DNA of 64,000 nucleotides from Cycas panzhihuaensis. Lineage: Eukaryota; Cycadophyta. The stretch covers positions 225,687,741-225,751,740 of the forward strand of contig CM041465.1 in the NCBI GenBank assembly GCA_023213395.1, read 5' to 3'. The stretch's first letter is position 1. Each line of letters starts with the position of its first letter. This document shows positions 10,981 through 21,417 of this stretch, piece after piece. The translations under genes were made by a program, and so were the position numbers. The notes below the pieces were generated by a model. That model was not told the DNA's origin. It searched no databases and saw nothing but the letters and a program-made list of their open reading frames with translations.

Positions 10981-12134
10981 CAAATTTTTATACTGGGTTT
11001 TTTTAAGGAGGAGGAGTAATCTGTGCTCTCTGAAGGGGGGTTTTCCCTAATCTTTGAGTATTAGTTCCAAATAAAGATCCAAAATAACCCTTTTTTACTA
11101 CCTTTCCTTGTAATTTTATACACACATATAAAGATCATAAAAGAATACATAGAATGAAAAAATGAAACACTAAAATTAGATACTAAATAGCCAAATTTTA
11201 ATCACTAAAATGTTGATAACCAAACTTTATAAAATTTCTTCCATCAACTTTTGGGATAGGAAACATAGGTTATATGCCTCAAAAATATATCCCATATAGT
11301 CTTTTGAAGGTGATTAAGTGTAACATTAAAAACTAATTCTTCAAATATGGGAGTTAGATCATTGATAGGTAGGAAAAGATGATTAGTAGGACTAAAAAAC
11401 TTAAACCCCTTTGAAAATTAGCTCTTGATCACTTGAATCTATGCATATGACTAAGACTTAGGTGATTTGAGTAGACTCCAATTTGAAATTTAAACCACCT
11501 AAAATTTTCCAACTTCAAAAAAATTAATCATTTTCATATTTGAATTATCTTTTTCCATTATACAACTTTTTGGGGCAACACATATGCCTACATCCTATTT
11601 GTGGGACTATAGGGGTTTGCTTCCTACTCAATGCCAAGCCTATAATATTGTAACAAAAGGGATTTTAAAGTTGGAATGTTCTCCATGTAGAAGACCAGTC
11701 ATGTAGGAGACCAATCATTTAGGAGACTAATCAATTATTCTATCGATTACATTTAATTTAGTGTACTTAAAGCTTAAAATGAATTATTGTACTATAACTT
11801 GAAGTAATCTAGGGTTTCTTAACATCCTCTTAAATTGTTAAGAATTATAGTAGCTTGGATAATAGCCCCTATTAAGCAGACCATGAGATCTCAACTCTTT
11901 ACTTATGTACGTAAGACATTAAACCCTGTGCCCACTTAAAACCAAAATATCACACAATTACTTGAAGCTAAAGATAAAACACAATCTTCTTGGGACCAAA
12001 ACAACACAATAAATGATGGATGCCATAGGATAAAATCATAGGTCATGTTACGCAAATGCCTAAATCCATGAACATAATGTAATATAAAGATTTGGAGTTA
12101 CAAGAGTCAAACATAGAGGGAGAGAGGCATGTTG
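10981..12134 (-). other. Probable leader of old gypsy element B
   Basis: This is about 1.15 kb of AT-rich sequence with no recognisable coding signal, between the gag fragment and a degenerate PBS. Its length and position fit an untranslated leader like that of element A. Confidence 0.45.
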
Positions 12135-12146
12135 GCTTTAATGCCA
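12135..12146 (-). promoter_or_regulatory. Degenerate primer-binding site
   Basis: The plus strand reads GCTTTAATGCCA, matching the GCTCTGATACCA of element A at 9 of 12 bases. It lies at the right distance from the gag fragment and next to a possible LTR. It could be chance, but the context supports it. Confidence 0.5.
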
Positions 12147-12148
12147 CT

Positions 12149-12410
12149 TTGTTATAAACTATACCTTTCTTTCGATGGAAAATAATAATAATTGATAATC
12201 AATAAAATTTATAACATAGAGAAATAAAGTTTTGTGGTCCTCTTCGAGGCAAGGGCTTCTCTGTGAATCTTCCATTACATGTGGATTCCTCAATAGCCAA
12301 AGGTCTTCCAAAATATCCATGATGCCATAATACAAACCGTGCATCTCCTTAAATACTCTTTAAAAGGGGGTTTAATGAGGAAGTTGGTCTTTAAAAATTG
12401 ACTTGTAACA
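12149..12410 (-). repeat. Possible 5' LTR of old gypsy element B
   Basis: On the minus strand the block starts TGTTACAAGT at 12410 and runs to the degenerate PBS. Its orientation and about 260-bp length are like the LTR of element A. It contains a 61-codon open frame (12159-12344) that I read as LTR sequence, not a gene. No partner LTR was found, so the call is tentative. Confidence 0.42.
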
Positions 12411-14370
12411 TCTTATGTCTATTTTTTAACAACGTTGTTTTCTAATAAAAAATATAGTCTTAGAATTACCCTAAATTAATTTTAATTGTTTTAAGCTAAG
12501 TTCTCCTTACTTTCTTATTATTGTCTTCACCATTGCAATATTTCAATCCCTTACCTCCTTCCCTCTTCTTGAATTATATATAAATAAATAACTTAACTTA
12601 TCCAATCACCCTCGATTTATTTCTCTTTAGCTTCTCACTCAAAGTTATTAATCTTTATCTTCAACAAGTAATTATTGAGAAAGGGAAATGCATATTTCAA
12701 AAATAGGTAAAAAGTCTTATATTTTATATTTAATTAACTAGAAATTTTTATTTTTTTTAAATTAAAGATGATGTTAAAAGAATATAATAATTAAAATGTG
12801 ACAACTACTAAGGGAGTATAATTTTTGTATATAAAGGATACTTCCAATTATTTTTTCCATTAACAATGCATTTCTCAAAAGTCAAAATCCATTTTTGTTT
12901 ACCTATAATGTCTTCATTACATTGATGGCATTTATTAATGGTGTTCTTACATCATAAGCCTACCATTTCACCTCTTTCATACTCCAAAAACATTTTGGCA
13001 CTAACATAAAGATTTGACTCTTTTTTTTTTTGGCCTATATGATTAATAAATAGAAGCTCAGAATGGATTAATTATAAACAACTACTAGGCTTATTTGGAA
13101 GCCTATGCACATGGTGCCAATTTATTATTGTTTCATAGGAAAGTAGTTATGAATTCATTCTTATCAAAATTACTATAAGAATGAATAAATACATCTATAT
13201 ATTCTTAGAAGTATGTATGTAAGAATATACTTTGGGAGAGTGTAATGACAAATGCATATATGTGTGTGTTCATACATATACATATATTAGCAACACTCCT
13301 ATAAATTCAAATAAACACACGCTGAAATTAGTAAAGAAATAATTGTGTCAATAAGCACCCTTAGTAGACTTGGCAAGGCTCCAGTCCAACATGAGAGTTA
13401 TTCCCTTAACAAAATAAAAAAATAATTTTTAAAAATAACGGAATGCCAATGCCACACAACAAACAACAAACAACATATATATTTTTGCAAGAAACTTTGG
13501 ACGCTTATCATCTTTAGAGTCTTTAACACTGGCGATCGAGGCTCCAGCCCAACACGTGAGTTATTCCCTTAACAAAATGAATAAATAAATAGAATGCCAA
13601 TGCCACACGACAAACAACAAACAATATATATTTTTGCAACAGACTTTGGATGCTTATCATCTCTAGAGTCTTTAACATTAGAGAACTTAGATAATTTGGT
13701 GAAATTTCCTAAAAGTTTTTGGCCATTTGTCAAAGCTGAGTAATCTAACCATAAGAAGTTACTGATCTTTAGCGAGTCTTCCACATGGATTTGATAATCT
13801 CAAAAGAGTTTAAACTATAGAAGGGCACTTATAAATGTTGCCAAACTATTAACTTTTCACAAGTATAATAAGAGTTAATATAATCATATGCACATAATAC
13901 TAAACACTAGCCAAAATTAGAACGCATGAATATGGCAAGAACTTGTGCAGTGACACACATGGCCACAACTACCCCTGTAAGGGTGAAAAGCATAGTTAAA
14001 AATAGACCCGTCAGCTATGGATATGAGTTTGAACTTACAAGGCATTTCCTCGGACCGAGCGCATCTGAACAACCGACCTGACGCGTTACACTTTATACCC
14101 GAATTATTATGATTATAATTATACCGAGCCAACTAATCTTGGCCTTTATTTATCTCGTGGGAGAGTCTTCTGTCGAAATATTATAATTGTACCAGGCCGA
14201 GTCTGTGTCTTTCAATAATGCATAAGATTCGCAAAATGTCCCGGGAACACTCCAATGATACCTTACTGGAAGCTATCTTTACTATCCTGTATTTACAGAA
14301 ACAAAAGTAGGATCGAATGAAAGCAGTAGGCAGTTGATCTAATTGGCTGGAGCGAACGAAGGGTGGGATA
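12411..14370. other. AT-rich intergenic stretch upstream of the RTNLB gene
   Basis: No coding domain is seen. The stretch holds a 163-bp tandem duplication and a short TG/TA-rich run near 13255-13290. From about 14030 the base composition becomes more balanced, including GC-rich patches, which fits the promoter and 5' UTR of the gene starting at 14371. I cannot pick a TATA box with confidence; CTTTATACCC at 14091-14100 is one candidate. Confidence 0.5.
13378..13682. repeat. 163-bp tandem duplication
   Basis: GGCTCCAGTCCAAC near 13377 recurs as GGCTCCAGCCCAAC near 13540. Both copies continue with GTTATTCCCTTAACAAAAT, GAATGCCAATGCCACAC, a CAAACAACAAACAA run, ATATTTTTGCAA and TAGAGTCTTTAACA. 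The second copy is slightly shorter in the A-rich part. The period is 163 bp between matching positions. Confidence 0.9.
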
Positions 14371-15979
14371 ATGGGTAAACCAGGAATGCCATTAATAATA
14401 TTAATATGTGGTACACTGGTGTATTATCACTGTGCTATACGCAATTCAAGTATAGTGTCTCTGGTGTGCGATGTCTTGATAGTACTCCTGTCTTCTCTCG
14501 CAGTGCTGGGAATGCTCTTCCGCCAGATGAATGTCTGGTAAGTATATCAGCCATCTTTTTGTTTATTTCTTAGTGGGGTTTGGTCCATTTGTTAGTGGGC
14601 GGCAATCTGCCAACGGGCGGTCATGGTTACGAGTCCCGGGAAGTCCATTTCATTTGATTTGATTCGTACCCTCCGTTGAGGCCCTGGTGCCAGGGTTGGA
14701 CGTGCTCAATAAAATAACGGGGAATTTGGCTCTCTCACCCACAGGTATCTGTTAGTTTCGTAGCGGGGTTTTGTCCGTTGTTTGACTGATGGGTATTTGC
14801 CAACGAGTGGTCATGGTTTCAAATCTCATGAAGTTCATTCCATTTGACTTGCGCACTCTGCTGATGCGCTGATGCCAAAGGTGGATTCACCCAATGAACT
14901 AATGGGGAACTTGGGCCTCTATTGCTTGCTTGCTCCCTCTAGTGCTAGAGGCAATGTGCGCCTACCAATAGTGGGGAAGAGTCTAATTCTTCTAGCACCT
15001 TGGAGAGCCGGGCTTTATTATGTTTTCAATCATTTTCTGTTTTTTCTGTCCAGGTTTTCAGAAATGATATATAATTTACAATGTAGATTGGGGTTCTAGG
15101 TTCGTCCGGTTTTACCTTGCTCTGAAATTCAAGAATGTTGTCATTTTAGCGTACCGGTGGATCCTCTGGAATGGCAAATTTCACAGGAGACTGCCAACAC
15201 AATTGCAGCGTGCATGGCGAATACAATCGGAGCTGCGGAATCTGTTCTCAGAGTGGCTGCGAGCGGGCACGACAAGAAGCTCTTTTTCAAGGCAAGGGCA
15301 TTTTCTAATACATGTGAAGTGTAGAGTTGCAATTTAGATGTAGTGTGATAGTGCAGATATGTTCCGATGGTCATCCATTGCATGGTTTACCAGTTCAATT
15401 CCCATAGAGATTCCTTAGGGCTCGACTGTGCAAGAAGATTGAATCTGTTTGAGGAATCAGGTTAACACAGGTTATCTATCTTTGATCTAGTTGTTAGTGG
15501 GCGGCATTTATCAATTCAGGGTAGCAGGACGAGTCTCCAACGGCCGATGTGTGCAAATTTATAAATCCCAATGCTAATGGCGGACTGCATCTGCATCCCA
15601 ATGCCTTCGGTCATGTAGGGAATTTGAGTTGCGATTTTTTCTTTTTTCTTTTTGGTATTTTTGTGGCTTAGAATCCCATTTTCTGTGTGTAGGTAATTGG
15701 GGTCCTATATCTTCTATCTGCTCTGGGAAGGGCAGCATCTGGTGCTACAGTTGCATATGCAGGTACTGTGGAATTAGACTTAAGGTATTCAAATAGACGG
15801 TACAATTAGGCAGGTTTCTTGCAAGCAGCATAACTGACATGGGCTTGTAATTGTAAGCAGCACTATGGCTTGCCTCTGCGATCTTCTGTACATCGAAGTT
15901 GTCACCTGATGCAACTTGTCAATCCCAATTCCTTAACCGGAAGAGAGATGGAACGAAGATCGGAGGGCAAGATAATTGA
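14371..15979 (+). CDS. RTNLB: Reticulon-like protein (RTNLB), four exons, 165 aa
   Basis: Exons are 14371-14537, 15150-15291, 15693-15762 and 15861-15979, with the stop TGA at 15977-15979. Joined, they give an uninterrupted 165-codon frame. Reticulons are ER membrane proteins whose hydrophobic hairpins bend tubules. Here residues 8-50 form the first hydrophobic region (LIILICGTLVYYH and SLVCDVLIVLLSSLAVLG). Residues 51-103 are the hydrophilic loop (VPVDPLEWQISQETANT, NTIGAAESVLRVAASGHD), and residues 104-137 the second hydrophobic region (GVLYLLSALGRAASGATVAY). The VPVDPLEWQIS and RVAA-GHDK segments are typical of short plant RTNLBs. Phases agree at each junction (2, 0, 1). Introns 1 and 3 are GT-AG; intron 2 starts GC. 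The start was chosen because the frame upstream meets a TGA at 14335 and the family's short members begin here. The last exon (LWLASAIFCTSKLSPDATCQ) is the least conserved and least certain. Confidence 0.88.
14565..14930 (+). repeat. Two diverged copies of a SINE-like repeat in RTNLB intron 1
   Basis: Copy 1 (about 14570-14740) and copy 2 (about 14758-14930) are offset by about 190 bp. Both hold CAACG-G-GGTCATGGTT followed by a GAGTCCCGGGAAGT or AAATCTCATGAAGT segment, CATTTGA-TTG and GGGGAA-TTGG. The GGTTACGAGTCCC stretch resembles a Pol III B box (GGTTCGAnnCC), and TTAGTGGGCGG could be an A box. The tRNA-like look suggests a SINE, but this is inferred from motifs only. Confidence 0.6.
15489..15545 (+). 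repeat. Third, partial copy of the SINE-like repeat in RTNLB intron 2
   Basis: TTGTTAGTGGGCGGCA here is identical over 16 bases to copy 1 in intron 1. It is followed by GACGAGTCTCC at the place of the GAGTCCCGGG box. The rest has diverged. Confidence 0.6.
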
Positions 15980-16054
15980 AGGTAATCTTGTTCGAAGACA
16001 AGTTTTGCGTCACTGTGATCACCAGGTTCAGTTCCATGGAACCATAATTGCAAG

Positions 16055-16498
16055 GAAGATGTATATTTGTTTCAGAAACAGTCCTTTTAGCACATCAATC
16101 TAGAACATGATAGAGGCTACTTTTTTCTTTTGTCTTTTGATATCGATCATTGGCCCTCCTTCGGAATCTGGATGCTCTTTCAGCTTCAAAATTTTTCTAT
16201 GCAATCCTGTTCAAAAATATTAATGGCATATTCTGCATTATAGAGATTTTGTAGTCTCTTAGACTGGAGATCAGTGGAAGATGTATAATTGTTTGAGAAG
16301 CGGTTCTTCTATCAGATTGATCTAAAGCATGATTGATGCTACTTTTTTCTTTTGATTTTTGGTATTGAGCGTTGGCCCTCCTTTAGAATCTAGATGTTAA
16401 TTCAGTTTCAATTTTTTTTTATGCAATCCCATATCATATTCGGACATATACAGATTTTGTGGAGACGGGAACTCAGTGTGTAGTCACAATATTGTAGG
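16055..16498. repeat. 222-bp tandem duplication downstream of RTNLB
   Basis: GAAGATGTATATTTGTTT at 16055 recurs as GAAGATGTATAATTGTTT at 16277. The copies share CTACTTTTTTCTTTTG, TTGGCCCTCCTT, ATGCAATCC and AGATTTTGT in the same order. They are clearly diverged, so the event is old. Confidence 0.85.
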
Positions 16499-16550
16499 TC
16501 CCTTTGTATTGAAAATTATACAGATAGTGAATGATAAAATTTGGGTGGGG

Positions 16551-16631
16551 GTAGCATTGACTTGCTCATGCCACTGGAGCTCGGTGGAGGATGCAATTTT
16601 AATTTGAGAGTAGCATTGACTTGCTCATGCC
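16551..16631. repeat. Direct repeat of 22 bp, spacing 59 bp
   Basis: GTAGCATTGACTTGCTCATG at 16551 recurs without change at 16610, and the next two bases (CC) also match. Exact identity in a region of diverged repeats suggests a more recent slip or duplication. Confidence 0.85.
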
Positions 16632-18176
16632 TGTATACAATTTCTGGAGTAGCGGTGTTGATTATTTTTGTAACAAATGCAATGGATTGCATAAGATGAC
16701 CTAAATGTAAACAAAGAATATCAGTTCCCAGGTTGAATTATGCTAAAATGTGATTTTATGATTCCACAAACTCCCATACCAAAATAAAGCAGACTGAAAA
16801 AAAACAGCTTCTATGGCTTAATGAGTTATCTAATATCTTAGACTCAGAACTTTTGTTTGGGGAAACCAATTGGACCTCTCATAGGATTTTATTTTTATCT
16901 TTATTTTTAAATGTTTGTAAGTGGCCCTTGGCAGTCCAGATGGGAATACATTGTTTTACTCTTATTTTTATTTTTTTAGAAATTATGCAAAATTGCTTTA
17001 AAATTCCAAATATCATATACGCCCTGTCTTGCTTGTAAAACACTGGATGCTGGAGGGTATTTTCAAGATAGTATTCGTTTTCTGTACCATAATTGCTGTG
17101 ATCTTCCCCTGGTATTGTGTCAGGATCCTCAAGAGAACAGAGAGGACTTAAGAAGTCCACATGCCACAAACAATTATGTATGAGTGCAGGTTATTTGCCA
17201 TATTTTCCATTCAGACTCAGCTAACCCTTATTCCATATGGCTTTTTAGATATCTGTAATATCAGTATCTGTGTAACTTAAAAGAATTGCCATATGAATGT
17301 AGAGAATCTCCTCACTAGCTCGTTTTCAGGCAAGTAGTAGTGCCATTTCTCTGAACACACCTGCAGTGTCAGATTGTTGCATAGTAGCCGTCCTGAGAAG
17401 ATTGAAACACTGATATCGACAAATATGACAAAAAGATAAGCACCATGTGTGAAAGACAAAGGCTAAGGTCTTCCATAATTCAACTCAGATAATGTAGCTC
17501 AAGGCCAACGGAATGAGAGGCACAGGGTTGAAGATGATCAAATGCCAAAATGGGGGCTACGGATGATTGTGATTGGGTCTGCAACACTAACCAAGTTAGA
17601 ACCCCAGAGAAATCACGGATGGCTACCGAACCAAGAAAGCTTATTGCTCCTATGTGAACAAAATGTATAGCATGGTTGAATTTGTCTTTTGTTAAATTTG
17701 TAATGCTATAAATCCCCCGTTACAGATGTTTGAATCTGTCCATAAACTTTAAATGTGCTTCACATAAGGAGTTAGCCTTTGCCATCTATTTGACCTTTTC
17801 TGGTTTTTCTTTGGTATGCTCCCATCATTGTTTTCATTCACTCTTTGTGATTCAGCTCTATTCCCACATATCTTCTGTATAATCCATTATTTCGGTCACT
17901 CATATTGGCTGAAGTTCAAGGTTTTCACATCAGAGGGTTTCTGAAGCATCCCAGGTTAATGAAAACAGCAAATATGTGTGAGGTGACTAAATACTCTGAT
18001 TTTTGTAAATCATACCCTTATCAAGGTTGTTCTTTTACTTCCACCAGAAAAAGGCACTAGCAAAGAATTGTACTGCCAAACATTAATAGAGAAAGATGCC
18101 AAGGTTTTATCAAGTACACACAAATCATGATATTTGAGAACCACAAATGGAGCAAATATATGCTTTATTACTGCAA

Positions 18177-19395
18177 GGTCCCATGCCTGCCGCTCCATTG
18201 AAATTATTGAGGGATTTATGGTCCCATGCACAGTGTAAAAGCCCACTCACAGGAAGAAACGAAATCTTTTTCATGAATGGTGGAGCGGGTTGTTTATCAA
18301 TCATTTTTTCTAGCGATAAAAAAAATGGGGGGGCTGAAAAACACTCAGACTGGATGTCTACTTCTGATTAGTTTCATTTACCGCCAATTTTTTTTTAGCA
18401 ACAGTTAATGCCGCTCACCTTCAGCAAATCTTCAGTTGATGGAGTTTACCTTCAGCAGGAAGAAAACAGCTGTTGCATGGGACCACATCACCCCTTTTAA
18501 GCTACTGAAAAGTTTCAGCGGCTCCTGAAAAATCTCAGCGGAGCCCCCCCTCCCATGGGACCATCACGTTAAGGACAGGGAAGGTGCAACAAAAGTAGCT
18601 TGGCAGTCTTAAAGGTCTGTAGGAGAGAACTTTAGCCTACCCTCTTTTCCCTTATCTTTAGGGACTACCCCATCCCTTATGAAGCACATATAAAGTATCT
18701 CCTTCTCCTGCACCTCAATTTTTTAAGGCTTGAACACCCTTGCTCAAGCATTCTTTAAAAATTTGATTATTAAAACTGGTAATGTACTCCAACATCTTTC
18801 TCAGATTCAATTCCAACTGTTTTGCAAAGGTAGGTAATCAAAATGATATAAGTTTAAAATCTACAATCTGGATTTCTGCTTGCTCTTCCCCTAATCAGGT
18901 CACTTGATCCAATACCATCTCATTGGCATCACTGTGTCTTTTGATATAACTTACCTTTTGAACCCATGCAAGGGGGCTTCCAGAAAAACTGGAGCAGTAG
19001 CACTCCAATGTTTCTAGAGCAGAACGGAGAAATGGGGTACCATGGGATTTTCTCATTTTCCCCTGCCTCTCCATTCTCTGGATGCATGCCAAATGGATAG
19101 CTGCAATCTAGATCTTAATTGTTGATGACAGGTAACCTTCTAGCCATGGTGGGTAAACTTCAAGCGATGGCGGACGAAATTTTGATTGAATCAATCTTGT
19201 ACAGATTGTTTGAGCATAATATGCTACACGCAGCCCCCCCCTCCTTTTTACCATTGCTTAATGAGACATATTTGAGCATTCTGCTACAAAAGAACTGGAG
19301 AAGATTCCTCCGATTGCTATTAGTAGCTCTTTTCTACACCCATGGGACTGCCTGCACTAAGTTTTCCAGAGCGCAAACCTCCAGCATGGGACCAT
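18177..19395. repeat. Family of GGTCCCATGC inverted repeats
   Basis: GGTCCCATGC occurs at 18177 and, as ATGGTCCCATGC, at 18218. Its reverse complement occurs at 18475-18485 (GCATGGGACCA), 18554-18564 (CATGGGACCAT) and 19384-19395 (GCATGGGACCAT). The 18218 and 19384 copies match over 12 of 12 bases in opposite orientation. The inner segment 18360-18550 is rich in TTCAGC/GCTGAA motifs. This looks like nested MITE-type or foldback DNA transposon ends, but I see no clean target duplication. Confidence 0.5.
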
Positions 19396-20725
19396 CTAGT
19401 TAGCCTCACCAGTGCCGTTGCCTAGTCTGTTGGCTTACTCTTGGTATCACCCACACTAATACTCACCCTATTGCTCACCTTTTTCATTTGTTTCCAGTTT
19501 CTGTCTATATTTGACATATATTCACCCTTAGGTTGGCCAAAAACTAATGTGAGCATTTTGTTAAATTTTAACAAAAGCCATTAATTGTCTTTGAAGTTTT
19601 TAAAAAAGTCTTATTTTTTTAATCAATTCAAGAAAATTTTAACAAGTTTTATTTTTCTACCTTTTTCCTTGCGTTACATATATGAAGGGTTTACATTAAC
19701 TATGTAAGTGTTAACATTTACTACTACGTTTATTTGTTGACACTCTTTTTCCTAACTATTGGGCAACTATATAAAGAACCTACATAGTACATACATAAAT
19801 CATGATACATTAAAACCATTCAAACAAATATTTCATTAACAATGGAGGAGATACAACAAAGAAGCTTAGGGAGTGTCTAAGGGTTGCCAAGGATAACTCT
19901 AGTCCACCCTCTTCATTCTGTCCCTAGGAATCGGCTATTATCTTTAATCATGACTCTTTTTATAAGTAGTAGTTAGTTATGGTTACTGACATCCACTAAC
20001 CCTCAAATGCATAGCATTAATTAATCATTGTTTGTCATGTAAGTCATCAAACTTTAGACCTCAAGCTTTTGGCAAATATGTACTTCAATAGTTACTAGCA
20101 AATGTTTTTCATGGATGAGAGGTTATGTTAGTTTGGGGTTCACATGTTCCATAATTATAATTAATAACGATCTTGTTCCTCTATAGAACCTAACATCTAT
20201 TTTGGCAATGGCATGGGCAACAAAAGGCATCTAGTGATGCTAGTCGACATCTCATTATCTTTTTTATTCACATGTCTCTATCGATATTTCTTCCAATTGT
20301 TATCCTTTCATATTAGTTTTACAACTTTACCTTGATATGCAAATTTATTATCGTTTAAATATTGAAATGGTTTGTAATTCACTTGCATAGCCTTTTGGTT
20401 TTCTATTGAGGGGTAAATGGGATTAAGAATATGATTTTCAATAATTTATAATTTTTGGATGCTCCACCTAACAACAAATGTGATCTTGAATAAAGTAAAA
20501 TCGCCCTCCTATTATTTACCTAGGTCATAGGTTCTTTGAAGTATAGAACATGAAAATAAATAAATAATAATGAAAGGCATCCTTTGGATGCTTGAGTATT
20601 CAAAATATTAAATTAGATAAAGTGAACTAACTATTTAAGTTCACATTCTAAAAGAAACTCTTAAAAACATTTACAATTGTAGATTTTCAAAACAAATAAA
20701 TGAGACCATTGTTACAAGCTTAATT

Positions 20726-21000
20726 CTACTAAGAAATTTTATTAGATTGATATAAGTAAACCCTACCAAGTGATCTTACTAATTTTGTACATTCATTATT
20801 TTTACTCTCATTTCCTCTCCATGATAATATCTTTTTTAAAATAAATTTATGAGAACATTTGTAATTAAGATGTAAGTCTACTAAGAAGTCTAGTAGATTC
20901 ATATCAATAAACACTACAAAGTGACTATTAATTTTGTATATTCATTAGGCCTACTCTCAGTTCCTCTATGCTTGGTTTATCATTTGTTCATTCATTCAAT
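20726..21000. repeat. 152-bp tandem duplication
   Basis: CTACTAAGAAATTTTATTAG at 20726 recurs as CTACTAAGAAGTCTAGTAG at 20878. Both copies continue with GAT--ATA--AATAAACNCTAC, AAGTGA and AATTTTGTAYATTCATTA. The copies are moderately diverged. Confidence 0.85.
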
Positions 21001-21417
21001 ACACAATGTAATCAATTTGGTAAAATCATAACAAATTATCAAAAAATTACAATTAATGGAAATCCTCCCATGATCTAAATCACTAACAAGACAAGATACA
21101 AATGTTATCATTTGCAGTGATGATTTTCTTTAGTCCAAAGATGGACTAATATGCTATATTTCCCATTGATTCTCAAGATATGTGAATTGATGTTTGTAAT
21201 TCATATATTCAATACATGAAGCAATGAAATTGGTAAAATTGCAACATGTTATCAAAAGGTTATAATTAATGGGAATTCTCCTATAACTTGGGCCAATAAT
21301 AAGAGAAGATACAAATGCTATCCTCTGAAGTGATGAGTTCCTTTACTCCAATGTTCGACTACACACTATATCTCCCATTGATTCTCTAGGGATGTGAATT
21401 GATGTTTGTAATTCATT
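20992..21417. repeat. 213-bp tandem duplication
   Basis: The unit with GGTAAAAT at 21019 recurs at 21232. Both copies contain TTATCAAAA, AATTAATGG, AAGATACAAATG, CCCATTGATTCTC and GTGAATTGATGTTTGTAATT. It directly follows the 152-bp duplication, so two different units were duplicated side by side. Confidence 0.88.

Larger units (their letters stand above)
15980..18170. other. 3' flank of RTNLB: 3' UTR, duplications, no further gene recognised
   Basis: The sequence downstream of the stop is less AT-rich than the transposon deserts and contains a 222-bp tandem duplication and a 59-bp spaced repeat. An AATAAA hexamer at 16783-16788 could be a polyadenylation signal. A minus-strand frame of 96 codons at 16879-17169 and others of 60-78 codons show no family I recognise, so I leave them out as genes. 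Confidence 0.5.

Noticed and set aside
12159-12344. 61-codon minus-strand frame
   Set aside because: It sits wholly inside the possible LTR next to a degenerate PBS and has no domain.
16879-17169. 96-codon minus-strand frame downstream of RTNLB
   Set aside because: It is the longest frame in this part, but I recognise no family, it has no splice partner, and it overlaps the flank of an opposite-strand gene.
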